Positions 7,770-18,532 of a DNA stretch of 64,000 nt are shown here, one piece after another. The position numbers were made by a program, and so were the translations under genes. Below the pieces are notes generated by a model. The model was not told where the DNA came from and ran no database searches. It worked only from the letters and a program-made list of their open reading frames with translations. How positions within the stretch are numbered: the first letter of the stretch is position 1; each line of letters starts with the position of its first letter. Source of the stretch: Oscillospiraceae bacterium (GTDB lineage: Bacteria > Bacillota > Clostridia > Oscillospirales > Oscillospiraceae); contig CAJTEA010000004.1 in NCBI GenBank assembly GCA_910575265.1, forward strand, positions 1 to 64,000, read 5' to 3'.

Positions 7770-7830
7770 CTGGACTTTTTCCGTGATCCGCGGTAAACTG
7801 TTTTTTATACTATTTTCCAAGGAGACGCTT

Positions 7831-9981
<2,151 letters not shown>

Positions 9982-10015
9982 CCACTCATAATATAACTCC
10001 AAAGGAGTAATTTTT

Positions 10016-11035
10016 ATGTTACCTTACGCCCTGATTGACCTGCACTGCGATACCCTCACCGGGCTGACCGACGCGGACTATCATCTGCTGGCCTCTCTCC
10101 AGGTCCCCGCGAAAAAGGCGGAGACGGTCACCGTCTTGGCAAACCGGATCCGGGAGACCGACACCCTGAACCTTTCTGGCCGTCACTTCTCCCTGTCCGC
10201 CATTCCGGAGGGAGTGCACTGGTGCCAGTGCTGCGCCGTTTTTATCCCGGATGAGCTGCGCGGGGAGGAGGCGATTGCCTATTACGACCTTCACCAGCGC
10301 AATTTTCACCGGCAAATGGAGTCGCTGGCGGACAAGGTCCTTCCCTGCCGCGCCGCCGCGGATACGGAAGCGGCCTGGTCCACAGGCAAAACCGCCGCCA
10401 TCCTCACGGTGGAAAACGGCTCCGCCCTGGCCGGGCGGCTGGACCGGATTGAAACCCTAGTCCGGGACGGCGTACGAATGATGACCCTCACCTGGAACGG
10501 AGAAAATGAAATCGCCTCCGGCAACGTGACGGACCATGGGTTGTCCCCATTCGGCCGGGAGGCGGTCCGGGAGCTGGAGCGGCAAGGCATTGTGGTGGAT
10601 GTATCCCATCTGAACGACCACAGCTTCGAAGACCTGCTGAAGGTGGCGAAAAAGCCCTTCGCAGCCAGCCATTCCAACGCCCGGGCGGTGTGCGGACACA
10701 AGCGCAACCTTACGGATGAACAGATCCGCGAAATGGTAAAGCGGAACTGTCTCATCGGGCTGAACTACTGCCAGGATTTCCTGCGCGCTGGGGACCGTCC
10801 CGCCACTCTGGACGATCTGTACCGCCATGTGGAGCATTTTCTGGAGCTGGGGGCGGAACGTTGTCTCGCCCTCGGCTCCGACGCCGATGGCACCGATGTC
10901 CCCCCCGGCCTGGACAGCCCGGAGCGCTTCGCCGGACTGTACCAGTACTTTTTGGACCGGGGGCTCTCCTCCGCTCAGGCGGAGGGTATTCTCTGGAAAA
11001 ACGCGCTGGATTTTCTCAAAAATACCATTTTTTGA
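10016..11035 (+). CDS. membrane-dipeptidase-like metallopeptidase (M19)
   Basis: Zinc dipeptidase of the renal dipeptidase family. The metal-binding start is DLHCDTLTG (residues 8-16); further conserved parts are LTVENGSAL (about 125), LTWNGENEIASG (about 157), DVSHLND (about 195) with ASHSNARAVCGHKRNLTDEQI (about 218) and LGSDADGTD (about 284). 339 residues is slightly short but complete. No signal peptide, so it is probably cytosolic. ATG with CAAAGGAG upstream, 34 nt after tex, so the two may be read together. Confidence 0.9.
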   Translation: MLPYALIDLHCDTLTGLTDADYHLLASLQVPAKKAETVTVLANRIRETDTLNLSGRHFSLSAIPEGVHWCQCCAVFIPDELRGEEAIAYYDLHQRNFHRQMESLADKVLPCRAAADTEAAWSTGKTAAILTVENGSALAGRLDRIETLVRDGVRMMTLTWNGENEIASGNVTDHGLSPFGREAVRELERQGIVVDVSHLNDHSFEDLLKVAKKPFAASHSNARAVCGHKRNLTDEQIREMVKRNCLIGLNYCQDFLRAGDRPATLDDLYRHVEHFLELGAERCLALGSDADGTDVPPGLDSPERFAGLYQYFLDRGLSSAQAEGILWKNALDFLKNTIF

Positions 11036-11046
11036 GAAAAATTACC

Positions 11047-11075
11047 TTGCGAAACCAGTACTTTTCTGTTATAAT
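11047..11075 (+). promoter_or_regulatory. promoter of the zinc-ribbon gene
   Basis: TTGCGA, 17-bp spacer, perfect TATAAT, about 60 bp before the ATG. Confidence 0.7.
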
Positions 11076-11137
11076 CCAAGCAGATACCTGATATTATTTA
11101 TGTTGGCTGCTCAAGCCAGCTGAAAAGGAGTATCGTT

Positions 11138-11416
11138 ATGTCAAAACGCTGTCCCGACTGCCGTTTCGTTAACGAGGATTCACGCATTTTCTGCGCCTCC
11201 TGCGGCGCGCCGCTGGACGCCCAGCTTCGACTCATTCAGGACCTGGAAAAACAAAAGGAGGCTCCCAAGGCCCCGCCTCCCGACAGGCAGCGTGGTGAAA
11301 TAAACATATCCCACTCCCACACATCCGCTCCGGAAAAGAAAAGCGGCGCGACGCCATGGATTATTCTCGGTCTGATCGCGGTCATCGCGGCAGCCGCGTG
11401 GTTTATGCTGAAATGA
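11138..11416 (+). CDS. zinc-ribbon, C-terminally anchored membrane protein
   Basis: 92 residues. An N-terminal zinc ribbon with two CxxC pairs (CPDC at 5-8, CASC at 20-23) of the double-zinc-ribbon type, a polar linker, and one membrane segment at the C-terminus (about 73-91, WIILGLIAVIAAAAWFMLK). The ribbon would face the cytoplasm. Function unknown. Own promoter upstream and a strong hairpin downstream make it monocistronic. ATG with AAAAGGAG. Confidence 0.85.
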   Translation: MSKRCPDCRFVNEDSRIFCASCGAPLDAQLRLIQDLEKQKEAPKAPPPDRQRGEINISHSHTSAPEKKSGATPWIILGLIAVIAAAAWFMLK

Positions 11417-11424
11417 ACATACCA

Positions 11425-11468
11425 GCGCCCTGGAGAGCCTGTGTTCTCCAGGGCGCCGCATTATTTTT
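11425..11468 (+). terminator. terminator of the zinc-ribbon gene, possibly bidirectional
   Basis: A 12-bp perfect stem, GCGCCCTGGAGA (11425-11436)/TCTCCAGGGCGC (11445-11456), then CGCA and TTATTTTTT. It lies between convergent genes. Confidence 0.75.
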
Positions 11469-12837
11469 TCTCTTTTCCAAACTCCAGCTTAAAGTAGTGC
11501 GCCATCACCCCGGCTGCCAGAACGAAGGCCAGCAGGTCGGCCACCGTCTGGGTCCTCTCCAGACCGCCGAGGCCAAAGCGGCCGGTCATGAGGTAGACCA
11601 GGGGGATATACAGTCCCTGGCGGCAGACAGCCAGAACCACCGCCCGCCAGGATTTGCCCAGAGACTGGAAAAACATGTTGGCGAATACCAGCACCGCGCC
11701 CAGAGGAAGCGTGAGACACTGCCAGCGGAACGCCCGGGTGCCGATGGCAATGACCAGGGCGTCGTCCCGGCGGAAGAGGGTGATAACTTGGGGAGCCAGA
11801 ACGAAACCGGCCACCGCGCCCACCGTCAGGATTACGGTACAGATCCGGACGGAAAACCACACCGCCTCCTTCACCCGGTCCAGCCGCCCGGCGCCGTAGT
11901 TATATCCCAGCACAGGCTGGAACCCTTGGCCGAAGCCGATCACAATGGATTGGATCAGCATAAATACCTTAGTCACGATGGACAGAGCGGCCACCGCCGC
12001 GTCGCCGTAGAGCTTCGCGTTATAATTCAGGGCCATGGTGGCTGCGGACAGCACTCCCTGCCGGAAAAAGGAGGGCATACCCTGTTTCAGAATGGCCAGA
12101 TAGGTTCCGGGCGCATGGGATAATTTCCCAACGCTGACCCGCAGCTCACTCTTCCCCAGCATGAACAGGGCGGCCAGAATGGTGAGACTGACGCACTGGC
12201 TGAACAGCGTCGCCGCGCCCGCTCCGCCAATCCCCATATTGAATCCATAGATGAATACAGGGTCCAACAAGATGTTCAAAATGCCGCCGGTGGCCAGCCC
12301 AAGCACGGACAGGTTCGCCTTCCCCTGCCAGCGAAGCAGATTATTCAGGGTGAAGGACAGGATCATCACCGGCGCGCCCAAGGTGATATAGAAGGCATAG
12401 TCCATAGCGTAGGGGTAGATGGTCTCAGTGCTGCCCAGCAGCCACATGATTTCCCCCCGAAAGGCCTGTCCCAGGGCGGCCATGGCAGCTCCCACGACCA
12501 GAGCGGCGGCCACACCGGAGGAGGCGTAAATATCAGCCTCCTCTCCCCTGCCCTGGCCCAACAGCCGGGAGGCGATGGACCCCGCGCCCATGCCTACGGT
12601 GAACCCCACCGCCTGAATGATGGCCATGAGGGAAAACACCACCCCCACCGCCCCCGAGGCGCTGGTATTCAGTTGGGAAACAAAATAGGTGTCCGCCATG
12701 TTGTAGATGGAGGTCACCAGCATACTGACAATGGTGGGGGCCGCCAGAGACAGGATCAGGCGGTCAACAGGGGTTTCCAGCATCTTCTCGCGCTGGTCCG
12801 CCGGCTCCTTTGGGTGGCTCTGATGGAAATAGGGCAC
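11461..12837 (-). CDS. MATE-family multidrug/sodium antiporter
   Basis: 458 residues with about 12 hydrophobic segments, standard for MATE exporters. The N-terminus has the family pattern PVDRLILSLAAPTIVSMLV, and MADTYFVSQLNTSASGAVGVVF; the pseudo-symmetrical second half begins near residue 240 (SFFRQGVLSAATMALN). Expected to expel drugs or metabolites in exchange for Na+ or H+; the substrate cannot be told. It is the second gene after the LRR gene (12-nt gap), so the two may form an operon. Confidence 0.92.
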   Translation of the reverse strand: MPYFHQSHPKEPADQREKMLETPVDRLILSLAAPTIVSMLVTSIYNMADTYFVSQLNTSASGAVGVVFSLMAIIQAVGFTVGMGAGSIASRLLGQGRGEEADIYASSGVAAALVVGAAMAALGQAFRGEIMWLLGSTETIYPYAMDYAFYITLGAPVMILSFTLNNLLRWQGKANLSVLGLATGGILNILLDPVFIYGFNMGIGGAGAATLFSQCVSLTILAALFMLGKSELRVSVGKLSHAPGTYLAILKQGMPSFFRQGVLSAATMALNYNAKLYGDAAVAALSIVTKVFMLIQSIVIGFGQGFQPVLGYNYGAGRLDRVKEAVWFSVRICTVILTVGAVAGFVLAPQVITLFRRDDALVIAIGTRAFRWQCLTLPLGAVLVFANMFFQSLGKSWRAVVLAVCRQGLYIPLVYLMTGRFGLGGLERTQTVADLLAFVLAAGVMAHYFKLEFGKEKK

Positions 12838-12849
12838 AGATCCCGCCTC

Positions 12850-13626
12850 CTAATTGTAATATTTCTCCGGCCACACATAGACGGACAGCCCGTCCAGCTC
12901 CCCGCATTCGATGAGCTGAGGGGCCAGAGCCTGGATATCATACCGGCGGGCCGCCTGGGTGTCCAGGTACAGACAGCACAGCCGCTTCATGGTGGAGATG
13001 ACCTCCAGGCCGGTCAAATCCGGGTTGTCGTGCAGCTCCAGGATATGGGCCCGGCAAAACTCCAGGCCGGAAATGTCCCCCAGGCCGGTGTTGGACAGGT
13101 CCAGCATCCCCAGCCGCTTGCACTTGCGCAGGCAGGCCAGTGCCCCCGGCTCCAGGGGGTTGCCCCGCAGGTTCAGGGTATTCAGGCTGGTCAGCCCCCG
13201 CAGCGGCTCCAGGCTGGTGACGCGGTTGCCGTAAACATGCAGCTTTACCAGCTTTTCCAGTCCGGCCTTCACCAGCTCCTCCCCGTCCGCCCGGATGGCT
13301 TGGATCAAACGGCCCAGACGGGCCGCCTCCTCCGGGTCATTCCAAAAAATCCAGTCCTCCAGCGCCTCCCGTTTCTCACCTGACACAGCCTCCAAACGCC
13401 TCGCCCGGGAGACGTTCCACTGCCAGCCAGGCTGGCTCTGAGCCTTCCGGAGCGCGGCCAGATACTCGTTCCGCTCCTGGGGCAATGGACGCAGAGTACT
13501 CCGCATCTGGTTTTTCAGATAGCCGGCCCACACCGTGGGGCTTGGCCCGGAGTAGAAAAAACCGTCCTCATCCGGGAACTGAGCGCCGGCATCCGGCTGG
13601 TTTTGGCCTTCACCATGGGGTTCCAT
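12850..13626 (-). CDS. leucine-rich-repeat protein
   Basis: 258 residues. The first 120 residues are helical and charged and unrecognised; from about 125 to 230 there are four or five LRR-like units (KLVKLHVYGNRVTSLEPL, LNTLNLRGNPLEPGAL, LGMLDLSNTGLGDISGL, HILELHDNPDLTGLEVI). No signal peptide, so it is a cytosolic protein and probably a protein-binding scaffold. I set the start at 13626 because AAAGGAG lies upstream of that ATG and the 27 preceding in-frame residues look non-coding. 12 nt before the MATE gene. Confidence 0.8.
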   Translation of the reverse strand: MEPHGEGQNQPDAGAQFPDEDGFFYSGPSPTVWAGYLKNQMRSTLRPLPQERNEYLAALRKAQSQPGWQWNVSRARRLEAVSGEKREALEDWIFWNDPEEAARLGRLIQAIRADGEELVKAGLEKLVKLHVYGNRVTSLEPLRGLTSLNTLNLRGNPLEPGALACLRKCKRLGMLDLSNTGLGDISGLEFCRAHILELHDNPDLTGLEVISTMKRLCCLYLDTQAARRYDIQALAPQLIECGELDGLSVYVWPEKYYN

Positions 13627-13654
13627 AGAATCGGTCTCCTTTCTTTTTATGAGG

Positions 13655-13681
13655 AAAGGGCCGTCCTGCGGACAGCCCTTT
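13655..13681 (-). terminator. hairpin between ybaB and the LRR gene
   Basis: AAAGGGC-TGTCC stem with a 4-base loop, flanked on both sides by A/T runs. The T-run is better in the plus direction, but genes on both sides run leftward, so its likely job is to end the dnaX-ybaB transcript. Orientation is uncertain. Confidence 0.5.
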
Positions 13682-13690
13682 TTATCGGTC

Positions 13691-14041
13691 TTAGAGTCCC
13701 AGGCCACCCAGATTCAAGCCTCCGGTGATGGACTGCATGGTGCTGGCGGCGTCGGCCTCGGCGGACCGCATGGCCTCGTTGACGGCGGCGACGATCATAT
13801 CCTGAAGCATCTCCACATCCTCCGGATCCACGGCCTCCGGGTCAATGACCAGATTTTTCAGCTCATGCTTACCGCTGACGGTGGCCGTCACCATCCCGCC
13901 GCCGGAGGCGGCGGAGTACTCCTTCTCCTGGAGCTCCTGCTGCATGCGCAGCATATCCTGCTGCATCTTCTGGGCCTGCTTGATCATGTTCATATTCATG
14001 CCGCCGCCCATACCGGGCATGCGCCCATAACCTTTTGCCAT
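13691..14041 (-). CDS. YbaB/EbfC-family nucleoid-associated protein
   Basis: 116 residues, usual for the family. Begins AKGYGRMPGMGGGMNM, then the helical QKMQQDMLRMQQELQEKEY core, MVTATVSGKHEL strand region and the DPEDVEMLQDMIVAAVNEA segment. Dimeric DNA-binding protein. It follows dnaX with a 13-nt gap, the conserved dnaX-ybaB arrangement. I start it at 14041, where AAAGGAGCG precedes the ATG, rather than at an upstream in-frame ATG. Confidence 0.92.
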   Translation of the reverse strand: MAKGYGRMPGMGGGMNMNMIKQAQKMQQDMLRMQQELQEKEYSAASGGGMVTATVSGKHELKNLVIDPEAVDPEDVEMLQDMIVAAVNEAMRSAEADAASTMQSITGGLNLGGLGL

Positions 14042-14054
14042 ATGAAACGCTCCT

Positions 14055-15797
14055 TTACTGAATGGTAATATTGTCAAACTGTCCGCCAAAGGACAGCAGA
14101 TCGTCCAGGGGATCTTTTTCCGCCGCGGCAGGTGCGGAGACCCGGGCCGGTTCCGCCGGGGGAGGTGTTCCGGTGACCACGCTGACCTGGGGTTGTCCGC
14201 CGAAGGAGGCGGCCGCCGCCTGAGCCAGCTTCTCCAGCACCGCCGACTTGTTCAGCATGGAGCGGGTGAACTCGTTGTCCACCCACAGGGTGAGATGGCC
14301 GTTTCTCCACACGCCGGTCACCTTGGCCGGATTGTTCAGATAGGGCATCACGGTGGGGGACACTTTTCCCTTCAAGCCCGCCGCGAAGGAGGGCCAGAAC
14401 GCGCTGTCTCCCCCTCCCTGATGCTCCGGGACAGAGGCCGAAGCCGGCCTGGGGGCCGCGGGCGCGGGGCCTGACCGCTCCGGTTCCGGCGGCGCTGGTT
14501 CATCGAAGATGTAGTCCGGCTCCTCGGGAGGCGCTTCATCGGGAATAGGCGGTCCCTCCTCCCAGGGCGGGAGGTCATTTCCGGGGGAGGCCGTCTCAGG
14601 CGCGGCTTTGGCGGGTTCCGTCCTGGGCGCCGGGGCCGGCGCGGCGGGAATTCCCTGGGCCAGCCGTTCCTCCAGACGGGCAATTCGGGCGGACAGCCCG
14701 GCGAAGGACTCGTCCAGGCCCTCATCGCTGAGACGGATCAGACACAGCTCCGCGTCGGTGCGCCGGTTGGCGCTGCGGGCCAGCCCGGCGGCGGCGGTCT
14801 GGAGCTGGGTGAGCATTTGCAGCAGCCTGGGCACAGATAGCTGTTCCCCCAATTTGCGCAGGGTGGCCTCATCATAACCTCCGGCCATCAACGCCCCGCA
14901 GCCCTGGGGGGCGGTTTTTCGCAGCAGCAGATCCCGGGCCAGGGAGGACAGCTCCCCCAGCACCGAGCCCACATCCTTGCCGTTGGCGTACAAACGTCCC
15001 AGGGTGTCCAGGGCTCCGGCGGTATCCCGCGCGGCCAGCCGCCCCATCAGGGCGGCGGTCTCCACATTGCCTGCCAGGCCCAGCGTGTCCAGGATAGACG
15101 GTTCATCCACTGGCCCCTGTCCCCCGGCGCACTGGTCCAGCAGGGACAGGGCGTCCCGCATACCGCCGTCGGCCAGACGGGCCAGAAGATCCGCCCCCTC
15201 CCGGGTGAGGGGAATCCCCTCCCGCTCCGCCACATAGCCCAGCCGCTGGGCAATCCGCATGGGCAGAATACGCTTGAAGGCAAACTGCTGGCACCGGCTC
15301 TTGATGGTGGCGGGCACCTTGTGCAGCTCGGTGGTAGCTAAAACAAAGAGGAGATGGGGCGGCGGCTCCTCCAGAATCTTCAGCAGGGCGTTGAAAGCGG
15401 CCACCGACAGCATGTGGACCTCGTCCACGATGTACACCCGCTTTGCCACGGCGGCGGGGGTGTACACCGCCTCGTCCCGGAGAGCCCGGACCTGGTCCAC
15501 GCCGTTGTTGGAGGCGGCGTCCAGCTCCAGCACATCCAGAATGGAGCCGTTCTCGATGCCCAGGCAGGCGGGGCAGGAATTGCAGGGGTTGCCCTCCTGG
15601 GGATTTTGGCAGTTCACCGCCCGGGCCAGAATCTTGGCGCAGGTGGTCTTGCCCGTCCCCCGGGTGCCGGTAAACAGATAGGCGTGGGACAGCCGCCCCG
15701 ACGCCGCCTGACGCTTCAGCGTGTCGGTGATATGCTCCTGACCCACCACATCGTCAAAGGTTTTGGGCCGCCACTTGCGGTATAACGCCTGGTACAT
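14055..15797 (-). CDS. dnaX: DNA polymerase III subunits gamma/tau
   Basis: Clamp-loader ATPase of the replisome. 580 residues from the chosen ATG (TAGGAGG upstream; an in-frame ATG 48 nt earlier lies inside the leader). Start YQALYRKWRPKTFDDVVGQ, Walker A GTRGTGKTT near 45-53, zinc cysteines in CQNP...CNSCPACLG (64-79), Walker B VYIVDEVHML, sensor SRC finger (IKSRCQQF). A Pro/Ala-rich linker at about 385-470 joins a C-terminal tau-like region. No obvious programmed frameshift site was found. Followed by ybaB. Confidence 0.96.
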   Translation of the reverse strand: MYQALYRKWRPKTFDDVVGQEHITDTLKRQAASGRLSHAYLFTGTRGTGKTTCAKILARAVNCQNPQEGNPCNSCPACLGIENGSILDVLELDAASNNGVDQVRALRDEAVYTPAAVAKRVYIVDEVHMLSVAAFNALLKILEEPPPHLLFVLATTELHKVPATIKSRCQQFAFKRILPMRIAQRLGYVAEREGIPLTREGADLLARLADGGMRDALSLLDQCAGGQGPVDEPSILDTLGLAGNVETAALMGRLAARDTAGALDTLGRLYANGKDVGSVLGELSSLARDLLLRKTAPQGCGALMAGGYDEATLRKLGEQLSVPRLLQMLTQLQTAAAGLARSANRRTDAELCLIRLSDEGLDESFAGLSARIARLEERLAQGIPAAPAPAPRTEPAKAAPETASPGNDLPPWEEGPPIPDEAPPEEPDYIFDEPAPPEPERSGPAPAAPRPASASVPEHQGGGDSAFWPSFAAGLKGKVSPTVMPYLNNPAKVTGVWRNGHLTLWVDNEFTRSMLNKSAVLEKLAQAAAASFGGQPQVSVVTGTPPPAEPARVSAPAAAEKDPLDDLLSFGGQFDNITIQ

Positions 15798-15850
15798 CAG
15801 CTCACCTCCTAAAAGGCTCCCACTCTGAGGGAAATTATGAAACATCGCCT

Positions 15851-16146
15851 CGGCACAGAGCAGGGCCGCACACCGGCCTTTGAAGCGCGGGACATACCCG
15901 TTACCTGAACAGCCGGCTCAAGACCAGTGCCCCCGCGGCACACGGGGCAATCCGCTTAGTGCTGCTCGGTTCCCCGCCTGACACGGTTCACGGCAGCCCC
16001 GTTGCGCGGGACCGGTCTGTCATCACTGCTTTTCCAGGGCGGACGGCACATCCACACGTCCGGGGGCCGGGATTCATCCCCGCTATAGCGGATTGCGGGT
16101 ACAGGGCACCGCTATCTCCCCGACTAGTGCGGCCTTGCTCCGCGCC
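15851..16146 (-). ncRNA. ffs: large (Bacillus/Clostridium-type) signal recognition particle RNA
   Basis: Minus-strand RNA of about 295 nt. The 5' part reads ACTAGTCGGGGAGATAGCGG then TGCCCTGTACCCGCAATCCGC, the classic Alu-domain sequence; further on come GCGCAACGGGGCTGCCGTGA, GTGTCAGGCGGGGAACC-GAGCAGCA (S-domain, equivalent to GUCCGGAAGGAAGCAGCA), and GTGCCGCGGGGGCACTGG. The ends pair (GAGCAAGGCCGCAC with GTGCGGCCCTGCTC). Scaffold for Ffh in membrane targeting. Lies just upstream of dnaX as in many Firmicutes. Exact ends are estimated from the pairing. Confidence 0.93.
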
Positions 16147-16231
16147 GAGACGGAACAAAATCTGTTTTGTATTGTACTATATTCTTCCCATTTTATCAAC
16201 CACAATTTTCACAAAGTTTCCGAATTTAAAA

Positions 16232-16254
16232 GGACCCCGCCGGCGGCGGGGCCC
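16232..16254 (-). terminator. terminator of the ftsEX/M23 cluster
   Basis: GC-rich stem (GGCCCCGCC/GGCGGGGTCC on the minus strand) followed by TTTTAAATT, 10 nt beyond the M23 gene stop. Confidence 0.75.
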
Positions 16255-16263
16255 TCTCTGGTA

Positions 16264-17505
16264 TCAGTGCGAAAAGACCTTTCCGCCATAATAGAGCGTC
16301 TTATCCTTATAGTAGTTCACCGGATCAGTCCGCTTGCCGTTGACGCGGACCTCGAAATGGAGGTGGGGGCCGGTGACCCGGCCGGTGGCTCCCACATAGC
16401 CGATCACATCCCCCTGCTTCACGGTCTGTCCCTTGACCGCCACCCGACTGCTCATGTGGGCGTACAGGGTGCTGGTGCCGTCACTGTGGGCGATGACTAC
16501 AAAGTTGCCATAAGACCAGTAGCTGCCGCTGCCATACTCCGAGGTGGTGACCACTCCGCTCTTGGCGGCGTAGATGGGTGTGCCCGAGGAGGCGCCGATA
16601 TCGATGCCGGTATGATTGGCCGGCCGGCCGCTGATGGGGTCGATCCGGCCCGCGTAAAGGGAAGTCAGCCTGTTGAGGTTGGCGGACAGCGGCCACAGAA
16701 AGCCGGACTCGCTGGGCACATTCTTGATCTGAGCCGCCAACTCCCGCTCCGCGGCCTTAATCTTGGAGTCCAGGGCGGCGGCGGCCTTGGCCAGCTCCGC
16801 CTCGGCGGCCTTCAGCTCGTCCTCCTGGCCCTTGATCTTCTCGATGAGCTTATCCACCTCGGCCTCCTGGGCCTTTATCTCGTCCTGCCGCTCCTTCTGA
16901 ATCTGTCTGGCCTCCTCCTGCTCGGCCTGGGCCTGCTCCAGCTCCGCCTTGTCGGCGGATACCTTTTCCTGAAGAGCCACCAGGTTGTCAATGACCCGGT
17001 TGTCATACTCGATGATCTCCTCGATCATCATATAATTGTCCAGCAGCTCGGCAAAGTCGCTGGAGGAAAACAGGATCGCCCAGTAGGAGGTCTCCCCCTG
17101 CTCCTCCAGGTCCCGCATCCGGCGGCAGAACAGGTCAAACTGGGCCTGTTCGTCCGCCTGGGCCTGTTCCAGCTCCGCCTGTTTTTCCGTGATGAGCTGG
17201 TCGTACATGGCAATCTGCTGGTTGATGTTGTTGATCTCCTGCTGGATTACGTCGATCTGCCGCTCCAGCAGCTCCTTTTGGGCGATAGCCTCGTTTTTGT
17301 CCGCCTGAACCGCTTTAAGCTGGTTCTGGATGTCCTTCTTCTGGGAAGCCAGAGCGCTGGCGTCCCCCTTCAGGGCGTTGATCTCCGCCTGAGTGACGGC
17401 GGAGCTTTCCATCACCGCCCCAGGCCCGGCCAGGGGCAGAAAAACCGCGGCCGCGAGCACCAGGCCCAGTACCCGGCGGAAGATTTTTTCTCTGTGCTTC
17501 ATCAT
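16264..17505 (-). CDS. murein hydrolase activator-like protein: coiled coil plus M23 LytM domain
   Basis: Secreted cell-wall factor of the EnvC/PcsB type. 413 residues: signal peptide (about 1-33, VLGLVLAAAVFLPLAGPGA), a long glutamine/glutamate-rich coiled coil (35-255), and a C-terminal M23 metallopeptidase/LytM domain. The zinc ligands appear intact (HTGIDIG near 295, HLHFEVRVNG near 385), so it may be an active endopeptidase rather than only an activator. It ends the ftsE-ftsX cluster, which gates such proteins across the membrane in other bacteria. Two adjacent ATGs; either works with the GGGGGAAC upstream. Confidence 0.92.
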   Translation of the reverse strand: MMKHREKIFRRVLGLVLAAAVFLPLAGPGAVMESSAVTQAEINALKGDASALASQKKDIQNQLKAVQADKNEAIAQKELLERQIDVIQQEINNINQQIAMYDQLITEKQAELEQAQADEQAQFDLFCRRMRDLEEQGETSYWAILFSSSDFAELLDNYMMIEEIIEYDNRVIDNLVALQEKVSADKAELEQAQAEQEEARQIQKERQDEIKAQEAEVDKLIEKIKGQEDELKAAEAELAKAAAALDSKIKAAERELAAQIKNVPSESGFLWPLSANLNRLTSLYAGRIDPISGRPANHTGIDIGASSGTPIYAAKSGVVTTSEYGSGSYWSYGNFVVIAHSDGTSTLYAHMSSRVAVKGQTVKQGDVIGYVGATGRVTGPHLHFEVRVNGKRTDPVNYYKDKTLYYGGKVFSH

Positions 17506-17515
17506 GTTCCCCCAC

Positions 17516-17617
17516 TCACCGAATGAAAATATTGGCCAGAATGGGCAGCAGCATCAGCACCGCCAAAACGACAGCCAGAATGGATACCATCAGCTTCTGT
17601 CTCTTTTGCCGCTTCAT
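17516..17617 (-). CDS. 33-residue membrane peptide between ftsX and the M23 gene
   Basis: A short reading frame with GGGAGG 7 nt before its ATG encodes a basic head (MKRQKRQK) and one membrane helix (LMVSILAVVLAVLMLLPIL) ending FIR. The spacing (10 nt to the M23 gene, 21 nt from ftsX) fits a real gene in the operon. It may be a small accessory of the FtsEX/hydrolase complex or a general small membrane protein like those found in many Firmicutes; no family was recognised with certainty. Confidence 0.7.
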   Translation of the reverse strand: MKRQKRQKLMVSILAVVLAVLMLLPILANIFIR

Positions 17618-17638
17618 GTCTGAGACCTCCCTTTTCTG

Positions 17639-18532
17639 TTAAACCTGCAAGAACTTCCGAATGGCGAACAGCGACCCACCCACACCGATCAGGGCGCCCA
17701 CACCGCAGAACACCGCCAGAATGGTGGGGGCCATGGAGCTGTAGCTGAGCATGTTGACCAGAGACAGGCCGTTGCCCTGAATGGCCAGCCTGGCCACCAG
17801 CTGATACAGCCCCCACTGGGCGAAGAAGGCGATGAGCGCGCCGGACAGGCCCAGCAGCATCCCCTCCACCACGAAGGGCCACTCAATAAAGCCGTCGGTG
17901 GCCCCGCACATCTTCATGATGGCGATCTCCTCCCGGCGGTAGAAGGTGGCCAGCTTGATGGTATTGGCGATGATAAACAAAGACACCACTAGCAGAATTC
18001 CAATGAGCGCCATGGCCACGCCGGTAGCGATGTTGCGCACCAGAACAAAGCCATCAGCAATCTCAATGGCGGCGCGCACCAGGCCCACGCCCTCCACCTG
18101 TTCCAGAGCCGCCTTGGTCTGGGCCATCAGCTCGATGTCCGCCACATGGACATAGTACCGGTCCCGCAGCGTCTCGTCCGGCAGGTCGGCCAGAACGGCG
18201 GCGTTGCTCTCCCGCTTGGCGCGGAACTCCTCCAGCGCCGCCTCCTTGGTGACGAAGGTCATTTGAGACACATTGTCCACCTGGGCCAGCACCGGCTGGA
18301 GGTTCCGGGCCTGCTCCTCGGTAAGACTGTCGTCCACATAGACCACCATTTCGTTCTCGTTCTCCAGGTCCCCCAGCATGCTGTCCAGATTTACGGCCAG
18401 CAGGGAAAAGGAGCCCATAATCAGCAGGCAGGCCACGATCATGCACACGGCCGCGAAGGACATAAAGCCGTGGGTGAAGATGGAGTGGAAGCCCTCGCTG
18501 ACATAATATCCCGCGTTAAATCTTCTCGACAT
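17639..18532 (-). CDS. ftsX: cell-division ABC permease FtsX
   Basis: 297 residues: cytosolic start, a membrane segment at about 22-45, a large extracellular loop (about 50-165) with the MVVYVDDSLTEEQ pattern, then three membrane segments (about 170-290). Forms a complex with FtsE and conveys ATP hydrolysis to a peptidoglycan hydrolase outside. I chose the ATG at 18532, inside the ftsE end, because [18 protein letters not shown] matches the family start; the reading frame is open for 15 residues further upstream. Overlaps ftsE by 17 bp. Confidence 0.93.
   Translation of the reverse strand: MSRRFNAGYYVSEGFHSIFTHGFMSFAAVCMIVACLLIMGSFSLLAVNLDSMLGDLENENEMVVYVDDSLTEEQARNLQPVLAQVDNVSQMTFVTKEAALEEFRAKRESNAAVLADLPDETLRDRYYVHVADIELMAQTKAALEQVEGVGLVRAAIEIADGFVLVRNIATGVAMALIGILLVVSLFIIANTIKLATFYRREEIAIMKMCGATDGFIEWPFVVEGMLLGLSGALIAFFAQWGLYQLVARLAIQGNGLSLVNMLSYSSMAPTILAVFCGVGALIGVGGSLFAIRKFLQV

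Noticed and set aside
7764-7774. A further CAACTGGAC element, like the LytTR half-site
   Set aside because: Single copy with no partner 21 bp away; it simply overlaps the -35 of the riboswitch promoter.
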